From Candidatus Zixiibacteriota bacterium (GTDB lineage: Bacteria > Zixibacteria > MSB-5A5 > GN15 > PGXB01), in NCBI GenBank assembly GCA_026397495.1, contig JAPLUS010000391.1:1-5758 (forward strand): DNA of 5,758 nucleotides, read 5' to 3'. The notes under the pieces are model-generated. The model made no database searches. It saw only the letters and a list, made by a program, of their open reading frames with translations, and was not told the origin of the DNA. The number at the start of each line of letters is the position of its first letter. The first letter of the stretch is position 1. A program made the position numbers and the translations under genes. Positions 1-5,655 of this stretch are shown one piece after another.

Positions 1-792
1 ATTGGCCAGCCCGTCCTTCTTGGCTGACATCAGGGCGCCGTCAGCATAAGAGAACATCTCATGGGCAATATCTTTAATACTTTTATCCTGATATCCGGGC
101 TCATAGTGTTTGATAAAGTAGCAGTTTTCAGCATAACGAGCACAATCGAAGAAAAAGAGAATGCCATTTTTGTGACATATCTCTGCGGTCTCCTTAATAT
201 TAGCCATTGAGACCGGCTGACCCCCCATAGAATTATTTGTGACGGTCATAAAAACGACCGGTATTTTTTTGGATTCTTTTTCCTCGATGAATCTGGCTAA
301 CTGCCTATTATTCATATTCCCTTTAAATGCGATTTCATCATCGGAGGCCGCCTCGGAGCAAGGAAAATCGACAGCCAATCCCCCTTTATGTTCCACATTA
401 GCCCGGGTCGTATCAAAATGAGTATTATTGGGAACATAATCGCCCTTTTTCAGGACAGTGGAAAAGAAGACATTCTCGGCTACCCGTCCCTGATGGGTCG
501 GGATAATCAATTCCATTCCGGTGATATCTTTGATGACCTGCTCGAACCGATAAAAGGAGCGGGCTCCGGCATACGATTCATCGCCGAGCATCAAGGCCGC
601 CCACTGGCTGTTTGACATTGCCCCGGTCCCCGAATCAGTCAAGAGGTCAATATAGACATCTTCGGCTTTAATCCTGAAATCATTGTATTTGGCATTGCGA
701 AGAATCTTTTCACGGGTTTCCCGCGGTAGAAGAGCAATCGGCTCAACGCTTTTTATTCTAAAAGGTTCAGCCGGATGTTTGAACTTTTCCAA
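1..792 (-). CDS. tnaA: Tryptophanase-family PLP beta-eliminating lyase (N-terminal 264 residues, cut by window edge)
   Basis: Partial gene running off the left edge; full-length relatives have about 460 residues. The family cleaves L-tryptophan to indole, pyruvate and ammonia, or L-tyrosine to phenol, with pyridoxal phosphate in the cytoplasm. Seen in the translation: N-terminal AEPFRIKSVEP (8-18), YIDLLTDSGTGAMS (47-60), GDESYAG (70-76), THQGR (99-103), TNNSMGGQPVSMAN (185-198), PLP-binding D216 and R219 in FDCARYAEN, and SAKKD (256-260) with K259 as the expected Schiff-base lysine. F126-D127 (FDTT) aligns with the substrate-site Asp of tryptophanases, where tyrosine phenol-lyase has Thr, so tryptophanase is favoured although many other positions look lyase-like. 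The start is TTG: GGGAGG lies just upstream, no in-frame ATG exists, and a stop at 828-826 closes the frame. It lies 62 bases after the asparaginase stop, probably in the same unit. The second specificity residue (near TPL Arg381) is outside the window. Confidence 0.88.
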   Translation of the reverse strand, partial: MEKFKHPAEPFRIKSVEPIALLPRETREKILRNAKYNDFRIKAEDVYIDLLTDSGTGAMSNSQWAALMLGDESYAGARSFYRFEQVIKDITGMELIIPTHQGRVAENVFFSTVLKKGDYVPNNTHFDTTRANVEHKGGLAVDFPCSEAASDDEIAFKGNMNNRQLARFIEEKESKKIPVVFMTVTNNSMGGQPVSMANIKETAEICHKNGILFFFDCARYAENCYFIKHYEPGYQDKSIKDIAHEMFSYADGALMSAKKDGLAN

Positions 793-796
793 AATT

Positions 797-802
797 CCTC
801 CC
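797..802 (-). promoter_or_regulatory. Shine-Dalgarno that fixes the TTG start of the lyase
   Basis: GGGAGG sits four bases upstream of TTG (792-790). The only other in-frame candidates before the upstream stop are ATT and ATA, which are very rare starts. The resulting N-terminus, MEKFKHPAEPF, matches the beginning of tryptophanases, which supports this choice. Confidence 0.7.
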
Positions 803-824
803 GCCTGGATAAGGGTTATTTCTT

Positions 825-859
825 TTTAAATAATTGGAGAATGGTAATAATTATTTAAA
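825..859. repeat. AT-only perfect inverted repeat (11-bp arms, 13-base loop)
   Basis: Arms tttaaataatt (825-835) and aattatttaaa (849-859) are exact reverse complements around a 13-base loop. The right arm contains the asparaginase stop codon (857-855); the left arm ends 32 bases before the lyase TTG. The stem has no GC pair, and on the minus strand it is followed by an A-rich stretch, so it is not a classical rho-independent terminator. It could be a dimeric-regulator site, an mRNA processing or stability hairpin, or chance in AT-rich spacer DNA. Confidence 0.5.
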
Positions 860-1862
860 TCTTAATCAAGGTAAATTCCGCTCTGACTGATCCGGTCAGA
901 AGATTCATAAAATTGCGGATGGGGGGATTATAAAAGGGTTTCAAATATTCAGCTCGGTCGATATCAATCAATCCCATCTGTTTCAAAACCTCAAGACAAA
1001 CCGGATAAAGCGCCCGAGCGTTACCATCATGAATTTTCACGGCCACTCCTATCGGCGGATCGATAAAACCGATCCCCTGAATTGCCTCAGCGCCACCCTT
1101 ACAGATAATATTTCCCGGAAAAGAGCGCATCAAAGCCAGATCAAAACGTCCCTCGCCGGAAACCATCTCAGGGAAATCCGTTATGGCCTTTTTTATATGC
1201 GCCAAAATCATCGAAGTGCGGGGATCGCCACCCTCGGCATTAGCCAATTTTTTGAAAGCAATGGCGGTTCGAATCAAGGGCATGCCAAAATTGGGCGCTG
1301 AACAACCATCTATGCCCAATAGAATCTTCTCTTTTGGGTATTCATATATTTTTGCCACCGCCTCAAGAATCATCTGCTGAGCTTTGGACTGGGAATTCAG
1401 ATACTCCCTAATCTCTTCACCAAGAAATCGAGAGAGCGCCAGAAAACCGGAATGCTTGCCCGAGCAATTATGCCTAAGCGGATCTTTGTGTTCCTGACAG
1501 TGAGGATATTCACCGGATATCTGCATAAAAATAGGCAAATGGGTACCGCACTTAAGATCTTCAGGGCGAGTACCGGCAGCCTCAAGATTGGAAAGAACCA
1601 CCTCGCGATGCTGATCAGTGCCGATATGTGAACCACACATGATGGCTAATTGCTTAAGATTAAATCTATATTTATGGGCCGCGCCGGTCTGAATCAAGGG
1701 AATCAGCTGGAATGGTTTGGACGACGATCTCACAAAGGTAGAAAATTCCGGATCGCCGACATAATGAGTTAGCTTTCCCTCTTTGTTGACGACCGCGATA
1801 GAACCATAATGGACTGATTCCTCACGTTCCCCCCGATAGACTTTGGCTACAACTACTGTCAT
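855..1862 (-). CDS. L-asparaginase, Rhizobium etli (AnsA/ReAV) zinc-dependent type
   Basis: A 335-residue cytoplasmic enzyme (no signal peptide) of the asparaginase II/PF06089 family, which hydrolyses L-asparagine to aspartate and ammonia and is unrelated to E. coli AnsA/AnsB. Visible motifs: RGEREESVHYGS (10-21), RSSSKPFQ (45-52), CGSHIGTDQHR (76-86), HNCSGKHSGF (131-140), GIDGCSAPNF (183-192), KGGAEA (255-260) and KIHDGNARA (276-284). Compared with the R. etli ReAV enzyme, the two Ser-Lys pairs correspond to S46-K49 and S78-K255, and the zinc ligands Cys135, Lys138 and Cys189 to C133, K136 and C187, so the active site is complete. The length is usual. The start is the only ATG that gives the family N-terminus; its likely Shine-Dalgarno (AGAGGG, 1880-1875) is unusually far away at 12 bases, suggesting modest initiation or coupling to the gene 30 bases upstream. 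The lyase follows downstream, consistent with shared amino-acid catabolism. Confidence 0.93.
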   Translation of the reverse strand: MTVVVAKVYRGEREESVHYGSIAVVNKEGKLTHYVGDPEFSTFVRSSSKPFQLIPLIQTGAAHKYRFNLKQLAIMCGSHIGTDQHREVVLSNLEAAGTRPEDLKCGTHLPIFMQISGEYPHCQEHKDPLRHNCSGKHSGFLALSRFLGEEIREYLNSQSKAQQMILEAVAKIYEYPKEKILLGIDGCSAPNFGMPLIRTAIAFKKLANAEGGDPRTSMILAHIKKAITDFPEMVSGEGRFDLALMRSFPGNIICKGGAEAIQGIGFIDPPIGVAVKIHDGNARALYPVCLEVLKQMGLIDIDRAEYLKPFYNPPIRNFMNLLTGSVRAEFTLIKI

Positions 1863-1892
1863 ATAATAGAATTTCCCTCTTATTTTATGGAC

Positions 1893-2168
1893 TTATTTCT
1901 CCCCCCGATGATGACGTTCCGCCTCTTTTTCCATCTTTTCAAGGCGAGTATAATAATCAGGGAATTCATTCAGATGAGCCAGGGCAATTTTGCCGGTTAA
2001 GAGTGGGTCATTATCGGTTACATTGGTGGCCGGGTCGCGGAGGCCATGTTCCAGCTCAACATCAAGCCCCATCCGAAATTGCTCAATATCAAATTTTTTC
2101 CAATCGAGGCGCAGTTGATTGCCAATCTCTTTGGCCTCGTTAACCGTAAATTGCCGTTTAGCTGTCAT
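1893..2168 (-). CDS. Conserved small protein of unknown function, DUF5661-like
   Basis: A 91-residue soluble, highly charged protein with no signal peptide or membrane segment. From memory it matches the family annotated DUF5661: the core FDIEQFRMGLDVELEHG (26-42), TNVTDNDPLLTGKIALAHLN (48-67) and EFPDYYTRLEKMEKE (68-82) is its most recognisable part. Function is unknown. The core is rich in acidic and histidine residues (E38, E40, H41, D52, D54, H65, E68, D71), which could suggest metal or ligand binding; that is inference only. The C-terminal tail (ERHHRGEK) is charged and probably disordered. The start is well supported by AAGGAGG seven bases upstream of ATG. It is the first gene after the sdh terminator and appears to lead a unit with the asparaginase (30-base gap) and the lyase. 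Confidence 0.9.
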   Translation of the reverse strand: MTAKRQFTVNEAKEIGNQLRLDWKKFDIEQFRMGLDVELEHGLRDPATNVTDNDPLLTGKIALAHLNEFPDYYTRLEKMEKEAERHHRGEK

Positions 2169-2175
2169 TTGATAC

Positions 2176-2182
2176 CTCCTTA
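2176..2182 (-). promoter_or_regulatory. Near-perfect Shine-Dalgarno of the DUF5661-like gene
   Basis: AAGGAGG, followed by TATCAA-type spacer and the ATG at 2168, is the strongest ribosome binding site in the window. It suggests that this small protein is made at a high rate relative to the asparaginase downstream, whose site is weaker and more distant. Confidence 0.8.
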
Positions 2183-2219
2183 TTTATCAAGATTTGCCAT
2201 ATTAGAAAACAATTAAATG

Positions 2220-2250
2220 GTATTAAAGGGGGAAAAAAATAGTAAGTCAA
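2220..2250 (-). promoter_or_regulatory. Putative promoter of the DUF5661-asparaginase-lyase unit
   Basis: TTGACT (2250-2245) is followed after 18 bases by TTAATA (2226-2221), or after 19 by TAATAC. The spacer holds a run of T then C. The -35 lies in the 10-mer AATCCTTGAC that also contains the -35 of the sdh promoter, which raises confidence. A second possible -10, TAATAT (2204-2199), lacks a good -35. TTTAAT occurs twice ten bases apart (2227-2222 and 2217-2212) around the -10. The position between the sdh terminator and the next gene fits a fresh transcription start. Confidence 0.45.
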
Positions 2251-2296
2251 GGATTCTTGTTATTGTGTGGCTTTGTCATTGCGGGACAATAAATAA

Positions 2297-2318
2297 GGCG
2301 GGAGTATTAACTCCCGCC
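2297..2318 (-). terminator. Rho-independent-type terminator of the sdh operon
   Basis: GGCGGGAG (2297-2304) and CTCCCGCC (2311-2318) form a perfect 8-bp GC-rich stem around TATTAA, extendable by one T-A pair to nine with a four-base loop. On the minus strand it is followed by TTATTTATT, a T-rich tail; on the plus side the flank is CGAACATA, so it is directional for leftward transcription. It starts 24 bases past the sdhB stop. Confidence 0.85.
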
Positions 2319-2341
2319 CGAACATATAAATTGTCGTGGTT

Positions 2342-3061
2342 TTATCCGGTCTGGCGCATTCGGCCGGTGAATTTTGCCCAGAGCGATTTCATTTTCAATT
2401 TGGCGATAGCACTGCTTGGATCCAATTCTTTCGGGCAAACCTGCTGACAGTTAAAAATAGTATGACAGCGGAAAGCTCCAAAATCGGAAGCCAGATAAGC
2501 CAATCGTTCACCGGTAGCGCCGTCGCGAGAATCAGCCACATAACGAAGCGCCTTCAGAAGGGCCTGCGGTCCGAGATACTTTTCATCAGTACCCGCCACC
2601 GGACAGGAACTGTAACAGGCGGCACAGAGAATACAATCCACATATGGATCCAACTTAGCTCTCTCCTTAGGCGACTGTTTAAATTCTCTCACCGGCGGTT
2701 CGCCGGCAGGGATTAGATATGGTTTGATTTCGGTATACTTGGCAAAGAACGGGTCAAGATCAACAACCAAATCGCGGACAATCTTCATATGCGACAGCGG
2801 CCGAATAGCAACCAGATTGCCAATATCGACCACTTGTGTTTCGCAGGCAAGACGGTATTGTCCGCCAATATGCATCGCACATGAACCGCAGACGCCCTGA
2901 CGGCATGACGAACGAAAAGCAAGAGTCGAATCAATATTCTCAAGTATATGGTAAAGGCCGTCCAAAACAGTCATTCCTTTTTTCTCCGGCAGTTCGTATG
3001 TTTGGAAGTAGGCCGGCCCGCCTGATTTGGGATTGTATCTGAAGATTTTGAAAGTCGGCAT
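2342..3061 (-). CDS. sdhB: Succinate dehydrogenase iron-sulfur subunit
   Basis: A 239-residue subunit, nearly the length of E. coli SdhB (238), that carries electrons from the SdhA flavin to quinone on the cytoplasmic face of the membrane. The N-terminal ferredoxin domain has the [2Fe-2S] ligands C53, C58, C61 and C73 in CRQGVCGSC...C. The C-terminal domain has CILCAACYSSCP (143-154) and CHTIFNCQQVCP (199-210). By family pattern C143, C146, C149 and C209 bind [4Fe-4S], while C153, C199 and C205 bind [3Fe-4S]. Quinone-site P154, H200 and I202 match E. coli P160, H207 and I209. The loop between C153 and the YLGP motif is one residue shorter than in E. coli and has no tryptophan, so the counterpart of W164 is missing. 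The gene starts one base after the sdhA stop, with AAAGGAAG at the end of sdhA as its ribosome binding site, suggesting translational coupling. It is the last gene of the operon. Confidence 0.97.
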   Translation of the reverse strand: MPTFKIFRYNPKSGGPAYFQTYELPEKKGMTVLDGLYHILENIDSTLAFRSSCRQGVCGSCAMHIGGQYRLACETQVVDIGNLVAIRPLSHMKIVRDLVVDLDPFFAKYTEIKPYLIPAGEPPVREFKQSPKERAKLDPYVDCILCAACYSSCPVAGTDEKYLGPQALLKALRYVADSRDGATGERLAYLASDFGAFRCHTIFNCQQVCPKELDPSSAIAKLKMKSLWAKFTGRMRQTG

Positions 3062-3062
3062 A

Positions 3063-4763
3063 TCAATACTTCCTTTCTTCAGGTTTATATTTACCTAAGG
3101 CAACGGGCTTGTAAGATATTTCCGGCCCTTCCGGTTTATAGGTAAAAAGGGAATGTTTCAGCCATTGTTCGTCAAGGCGTTGGCTGTAATCACGACGGAA
3201 ATGCGATCCCCGCGATTCCGTGCGGTTAAGCGCTCCCTTAGCGATACACAAGGCGGCATCGATATTCCCGGTGATTTCTTTTACCCACAGGAAATCATAA
3301 TTGAATTTTCCGATATCAGGAATGGCGCGGATATGGGAGAATCTCTCCTTAAATTCAAAAATTTGTTCCAGGCCCTTCTTCATATCGGTTTCATTGCGAA
3401 AGATGCCAAATTTATCCATCATCACCTGGGATAATTCATTTTTGATAGTATAGGGATTTTCTTTGCCGTTTGATGAGCAGAGCTGTTGGAATCTATCTTT
3501 TTCCTGTCTCAAAGCAGAATCAAGGGCGTCAGTATCGACGGTTTGAGTCATTTTCTTCACCCGCGCCGCCGCATGCCGGCCGCTGCGGGCGCCGAAGACG
3601 ACTGTCTCGAGAAGCGAATTGCCACCCAGACGATTGGCGCCGTGGACTGAAACACAGGCGCATTCCCCAGCAGCATAGAGACCATCCATAGGGGTCTTGC
3701 CGTCAGCATCGCAGCCAATGCCGCCCATCGTGTAATGCATTGCCGGATGAATAGGAATCGGTTCTTTAATTGGGTCGATGCTTCTGAAATTAATACAAAT
3801 TTCGCGGATGCCCGGAAGTCTCTCCATAATCTTCTGGGCGCCTAAATGTCTCAGATCAAGATAGACAAAGCGGTTTTCAAAACCGCGCCCTTCATTTATT
3901 TCAGTCTGGATGCAGCGCGAAGTAATATCCCGAGGAGCCAGTTCCATAATTTTCTCCGAGACATAATTCTTCATAAACCGCTCACCTTTGTTATTGGTCA
4001 AATATCCGCCCTCGCCGCGACATCCTTCGGTCATTAAAATCGAAGAACCGTCAAGTCCGGTCGGATGGAACTGAATGAATTCCATATCTTCCAGAGGGAC
4101 ACCGGCCCAGTAGGGAAGGGACACACCCAGTCCGGTTGAGGCGTGAGCATTAGTGGTATTGACCGAATAGATCCGCCCTGAGCCGCCGGTGGCAAAAATG
4201 ACGGCATTGGCTCCAATGGTTTGAAATTCCCCGGTATGGAGATTCATTACCACCACCCCGGCACACCGTCCGGCCTTAACCGCCAATTTGATTACAAATC
4301 TTTCATATAAGACCTCAATATTCCTTTTAACTACCTGTTGATATAAGCAATGTAGAAGATAATGACCGGTACGGTCGGTGCCATAACAGGTACGCGGGTA
4401 ACCACCCCCGCCAAAAGGACGCTGGGCAATGGTCCCATCATCAAACCGCGAAAAGGGACATCCCCAATGGTCAAACTCAAAAATGGTCTCCGGCGCGGCA
4501 TAAGTCATAATCTCAACCGCATCCTGATCAGCCAAGAAATCGGAACCTTTAATGGTATCATAAGCATGTCGGTCGGGGGTATCATCTTTGGCGTCGGGAT
4601 GATTGGCCAGAGCCGCATTAATTCCTCCCTGGGCGGCTCCTGAATGGGATCGGACGGGATGAATTTTTGAAAGCAAGGCCACTTTCACTCCCGCGTCATG
4701 AGCCGCAATAGCGGCCCGCATCCCGGCCAAACCACCCCCAACCACAACGATATCATAAAACAT
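3063..4763 (-). CDS. sdhA: Succinate dehydrogenase flavoprotein subunit
   Basis: A 566-residue catalytic subunit oxidising succinate to fumarate with covalently bound FAD (E. coli SdhA has 588). The N-terminal dinucleotide fold is [12 protein letters not shown] (6-17). [15 protein letters not shown] (38-52) contains H40, the expected covalent FAD attachment site. Substrate-site residues by comparison with E. coli H242, R286, H354 and R399 are H233 (QFHPTG), R278 (APRDITSR), H343 (MHYTMGG) and R378 (GANRLGGNS). Also present are [11 protein letters not shown] (245-255) and [16 protein letters not shown] (360-375). The C-terminal helical domain and the end ([10 protein letters not shown]...EERKY) are intact. 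No signal peptide is visible, so the active site faces the cytoplasm. GGGAG (4777-4773) precedes the ATG, 14 bases after sdhC ends. Sequence alone does not fully separate succinate dehydrogenase from fumarate reductase; the covalent-FAD motif and two-anchor gene set favour succinate dehydrogenase. Confidence 0.97.
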   Translation of the reverse strand: MFYDIVVVGGGLAGMRAAIAAHDAGVKVALLSKIHPVRSHSGAAQGGINAALANHPDAKDDTPDRHAYDTIKGSDFLADQDAVEIMTYAAPETIFEFDHWGCPFSRFDDGTIAQRPFGGGGYPRTCYGTDRTGHYLLHCLYQQVVKRNIEVLYERFVIKLAVKAGRCAGVVVMNLHTGEFQTIGANAVIFATGGSGRIYSVNTTNAHASTGLGVSLPYWAGVPLEDMEFIQFHPTGLDGSSILMTEGCRGEGGYLTNNKGERFMKNYVSEKIMELAPRDITSRCIQTEINEGRGFENRFVYLDLRHLGAQKIMERLPGIREICINFRSIDPIKEPIPIHPAMHYTMGGIGCDADGKTPMDGLYAAGECACVSVHGANRLGGNSLLETVVFGARSGRHAAARVKKMTQTVDTDALDSALRQEKDRFQQLCSSNGKENPYTIKNELSQVMMDKFGIFRNETDMKKGLEQIFEFKERFSHIRAIPDIGKFNYDFLWVKEITGNIDAALCIAKGALNRTESRGSHFRRDYSQRLDEQWLKHSLFTYKPEGPEISYKPVALGKYKPEERKY

Positions 4764-4777
4764 CTTTTTTGTCTCCC

Positions 4778-5185
4778 TTACATAGTTGAGTAATAGCCCG
4801 GTTGCATCTTAGGCCATTGTAGCACTACCGCAATCACCATAATAATTACAAACAGAGCCAGTTCTATCCAGAAGAAGAGCTTATGAGCCCGCGTTAGTCC
4901 GAAAAAATCGCAAATCGAAACCCTCACGCCATTCAGCATATGGAAGAAGACCCCGGCTACAAGCGCCACTTCCAGAATCGCAAAAAGCGGGTTTTGTACC
5001 ATACCCATGCGCTTGGTAAATGACTCTTTACCGGATATGGCTGAAGATAAAACATAAGTATGCATCAAAAGATAGACCACCAAGCCAATCCCTGTGATAC
5101 GATGAAAAAGATAGGCAAAATTGCCGGTGTTTTTATTGAAAATAGTATCATCATAGGCAATTTTTAAGATTTTCCCAAAGGTCAT
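4778..5185 (-). CDS. sdhC: Succinate dehydrogenase membrane anchor, SdhC-like cytochrome b subunit
   Basis: A 135-residue inner-membrane protein with three predicted helices (about 26-48, 67-89, 103-124) that helps bind heme b and quinone and anchors Sdh[12 protein letters not shown] (23-32) corresponds to ASILHRVSG in E. coli SdhC: R29 matches R31, but Y25 replaces quinone-site Ser27. [14 protein letters not shown] (81-94) matches AYHVVVGIRHMMMDF, making H82 the likely heme ligand (E. coli H84). H42, near the end of helix 1, is a possible extra ligand. I start the gene at ATG 5185-5183, one base past the upstream stop and behind GGGGGTG. The frame can be extended to a TTG at 5203, adding six residues and overlapping the upstream gene, but that codon has no ribosome binding site. 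Confidence 0.93.
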   Translation of the reverse strand: MTFGKILKIAYDDTIFNKNTGNFAYLFHRITGIGLVVYLLMHTYVLSSAISGKESFTKRMGMVQNPLFAILEVALVAGVFFHMLNGVRVSICDFFGLTRAHKLFFWIELALFVIIMVIAVVLQWPKMQPGYYSTM

Positions 5186-5186
5186 T

Positions 5187-5552
5187 TCACACCCCCGCCG
5201 CAAATAAATTAATCAGTGTCATGGCACCAATGGCAACCATAATTAAACCCACTATCCAGAAAAGCAATTTGGTGGTGGATGTAAAACCGCCGGACGGCCG
5301 ATAATCGGCCAGAATAGCCCAGATACCATTCATAGCATGGAAAACACAAAAAGGAACGAAGAGAAGATAATATAATTTCCACCAGAGAGAGCCGGTTAAA
5401 CGGGCATTAACCTCCGCAAAATCTATCAAACCTTCTCTATGCAAAAAATGATGCACATTAATATGCGTGAAGAGAAAGAATGCCAGAAAAAGCCCGGAGA
5501 ATCTCTGCAGGAACCAAGTCAACAAACTCTGATTTGAAACTTTTTCGGCCAT
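5187..5552 (-). CDS. sdhD: Succinate dehydrogenase membrane anchor, SdhD-like subunit
   Basis: A 121-residue inner-membrane protein with three predicted helices (about 12-36, 58-83, 94-117), first gene of the operon. VFHAMNGIWAILADY (70-84) aligns with IHAWIGMWQVLTDY of E. coli SdhD: H72 matches heme ligand H71 and Y84 matches quinone-site Y83. The N-terminus has FLQRFSG (14-20), where anchors often have HR. The first helix and following loop are histidine-rich (H30, H34, H35, H38). The SdhD label rests on the HxxxGxW...DY signature. If correct, the order is D-C-A-B, the reverse of the usual C-D for the two anchors; related anchors diverge fast, so the naming could be swapped by other annotators. 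The start is supported by AAGGAGAGG (5564-5556), with six bases between GGAG and ATG. Confidence 0.92.
   Translation of the reverse strand: MAEKVSNQSLLTWFLQRFSGLFLAFFLFTHINVHHFLHREGLIDFAEVNARLTGSLWWKLYYLLFVPFCVFHAMNGIWAILADYRPSGGFTSTTKLLFWIVGLIMVAIGAMTLINLFAAGV
5190..5196 (-). promoter_or_regulatory. Ribosome binding site that decides the sdhC start
   Basis: GGGGGTG lies at the end of sdhD, four bases before ATG 5185, and resembles the GGAGGTG complement of 16S rRNA. The alternative TTG at 5203 is preceded only by AT-rich coding sequence. The near-abutting stop and start (TGA, A, ATG) suggest coupled translation of the two anchors in matched amounts. Confidence 0.65.
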
Positions 5553-5601
5553 AAGCCTCTCCTTGCAGAAAAAATGAAGCTTCAGTTAATATAAAAATCG
5601 G

Positions 5602-5629
5602 AACTTAAGCCCCTTTTGAGATTTGTCAA
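5602..5629 (-). promoter_or_regulatory. Putative sigma70-type promoter of the sdh operon
   Basis: A perfect TTGACA (5629-5624) is followed after 16 bases by TAAGTT (5607-5602), a weak -10, or after 17 by AAGTTC. Transcription would begin near 5595, leaving about 43 leader bases before the sdhD ATG. TATATT (5593-5588) is a better-looking -10 but has no -35 at the right distance. A weak -10 next to an upstream palindrome is what one expects of an activator-dependent or regulated promoter. Confidence 0.55.
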
Positions 5630-5637
5630 GGATTATC

Positions 5638-5655
5638 TGTAAATATAAATTTACA
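5638..5655. promoter_or_regulatory. Palindromic putative operator upstream of the sdh promoter
   Basis: TGTAAATATAAATTTACA: exact 7-bp arms TGTAAAT and ATTTACA around ATAA. It ends eight bases upstream of the -35 and is centred about 51 bases before the inferred start, a position used by activators and by some repressors. The half-site is vaguely like those of CRP/FNR-family and GntR-family regulators but matches neither consensus well, so no regulator is named. AT-rich sequence makes chance palindromes easier; seven perfect pairs next to a TTGACA box is still notable. Confidence 0.5.

Noticed and set aside
239..615. Two plus-strand reading frames of 60 and 75 codons
   Set aside because: They lie antisense to the lyase, whose minus-strand translation matches the family throughout; the plus-strand products look like nothing known.
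1029..1636. Frames of 90 and 65 codons on the plus strand and 79 on the minus strand
   Set aside because: All are shadows of the asparaginase gene, which carries every family motif in its own frame.
2273..2289. Weak hairpin TTGTC...GACAA beyond the sdh terminator
   Set aside because: Only five pairs around a seven-base loop; the GC-rich hairpin at 2297-2318 already explains termination.
2217..2716. Plus-strand frames of 76 and 126 codons reaching from the intergenic gap into sdhB
   Set aside because: They are mostly antisense to sdhB, have no good ribosome binding site, and cross the terminator hairpin.
3470..4643. Several short plus- and minus-strand frames inside sdhA
   Set aside because: sdhA is continuous and motif-complete across this stretch; these are out-of-frame shadows.
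5588..5593. TATATT as the -10 of the sdh promoter
   Set aside because: No -35-like hexamer lies 16 to 18 bases upstream (AAAGGG is at that place); the TTGACA-linked element is preferred.
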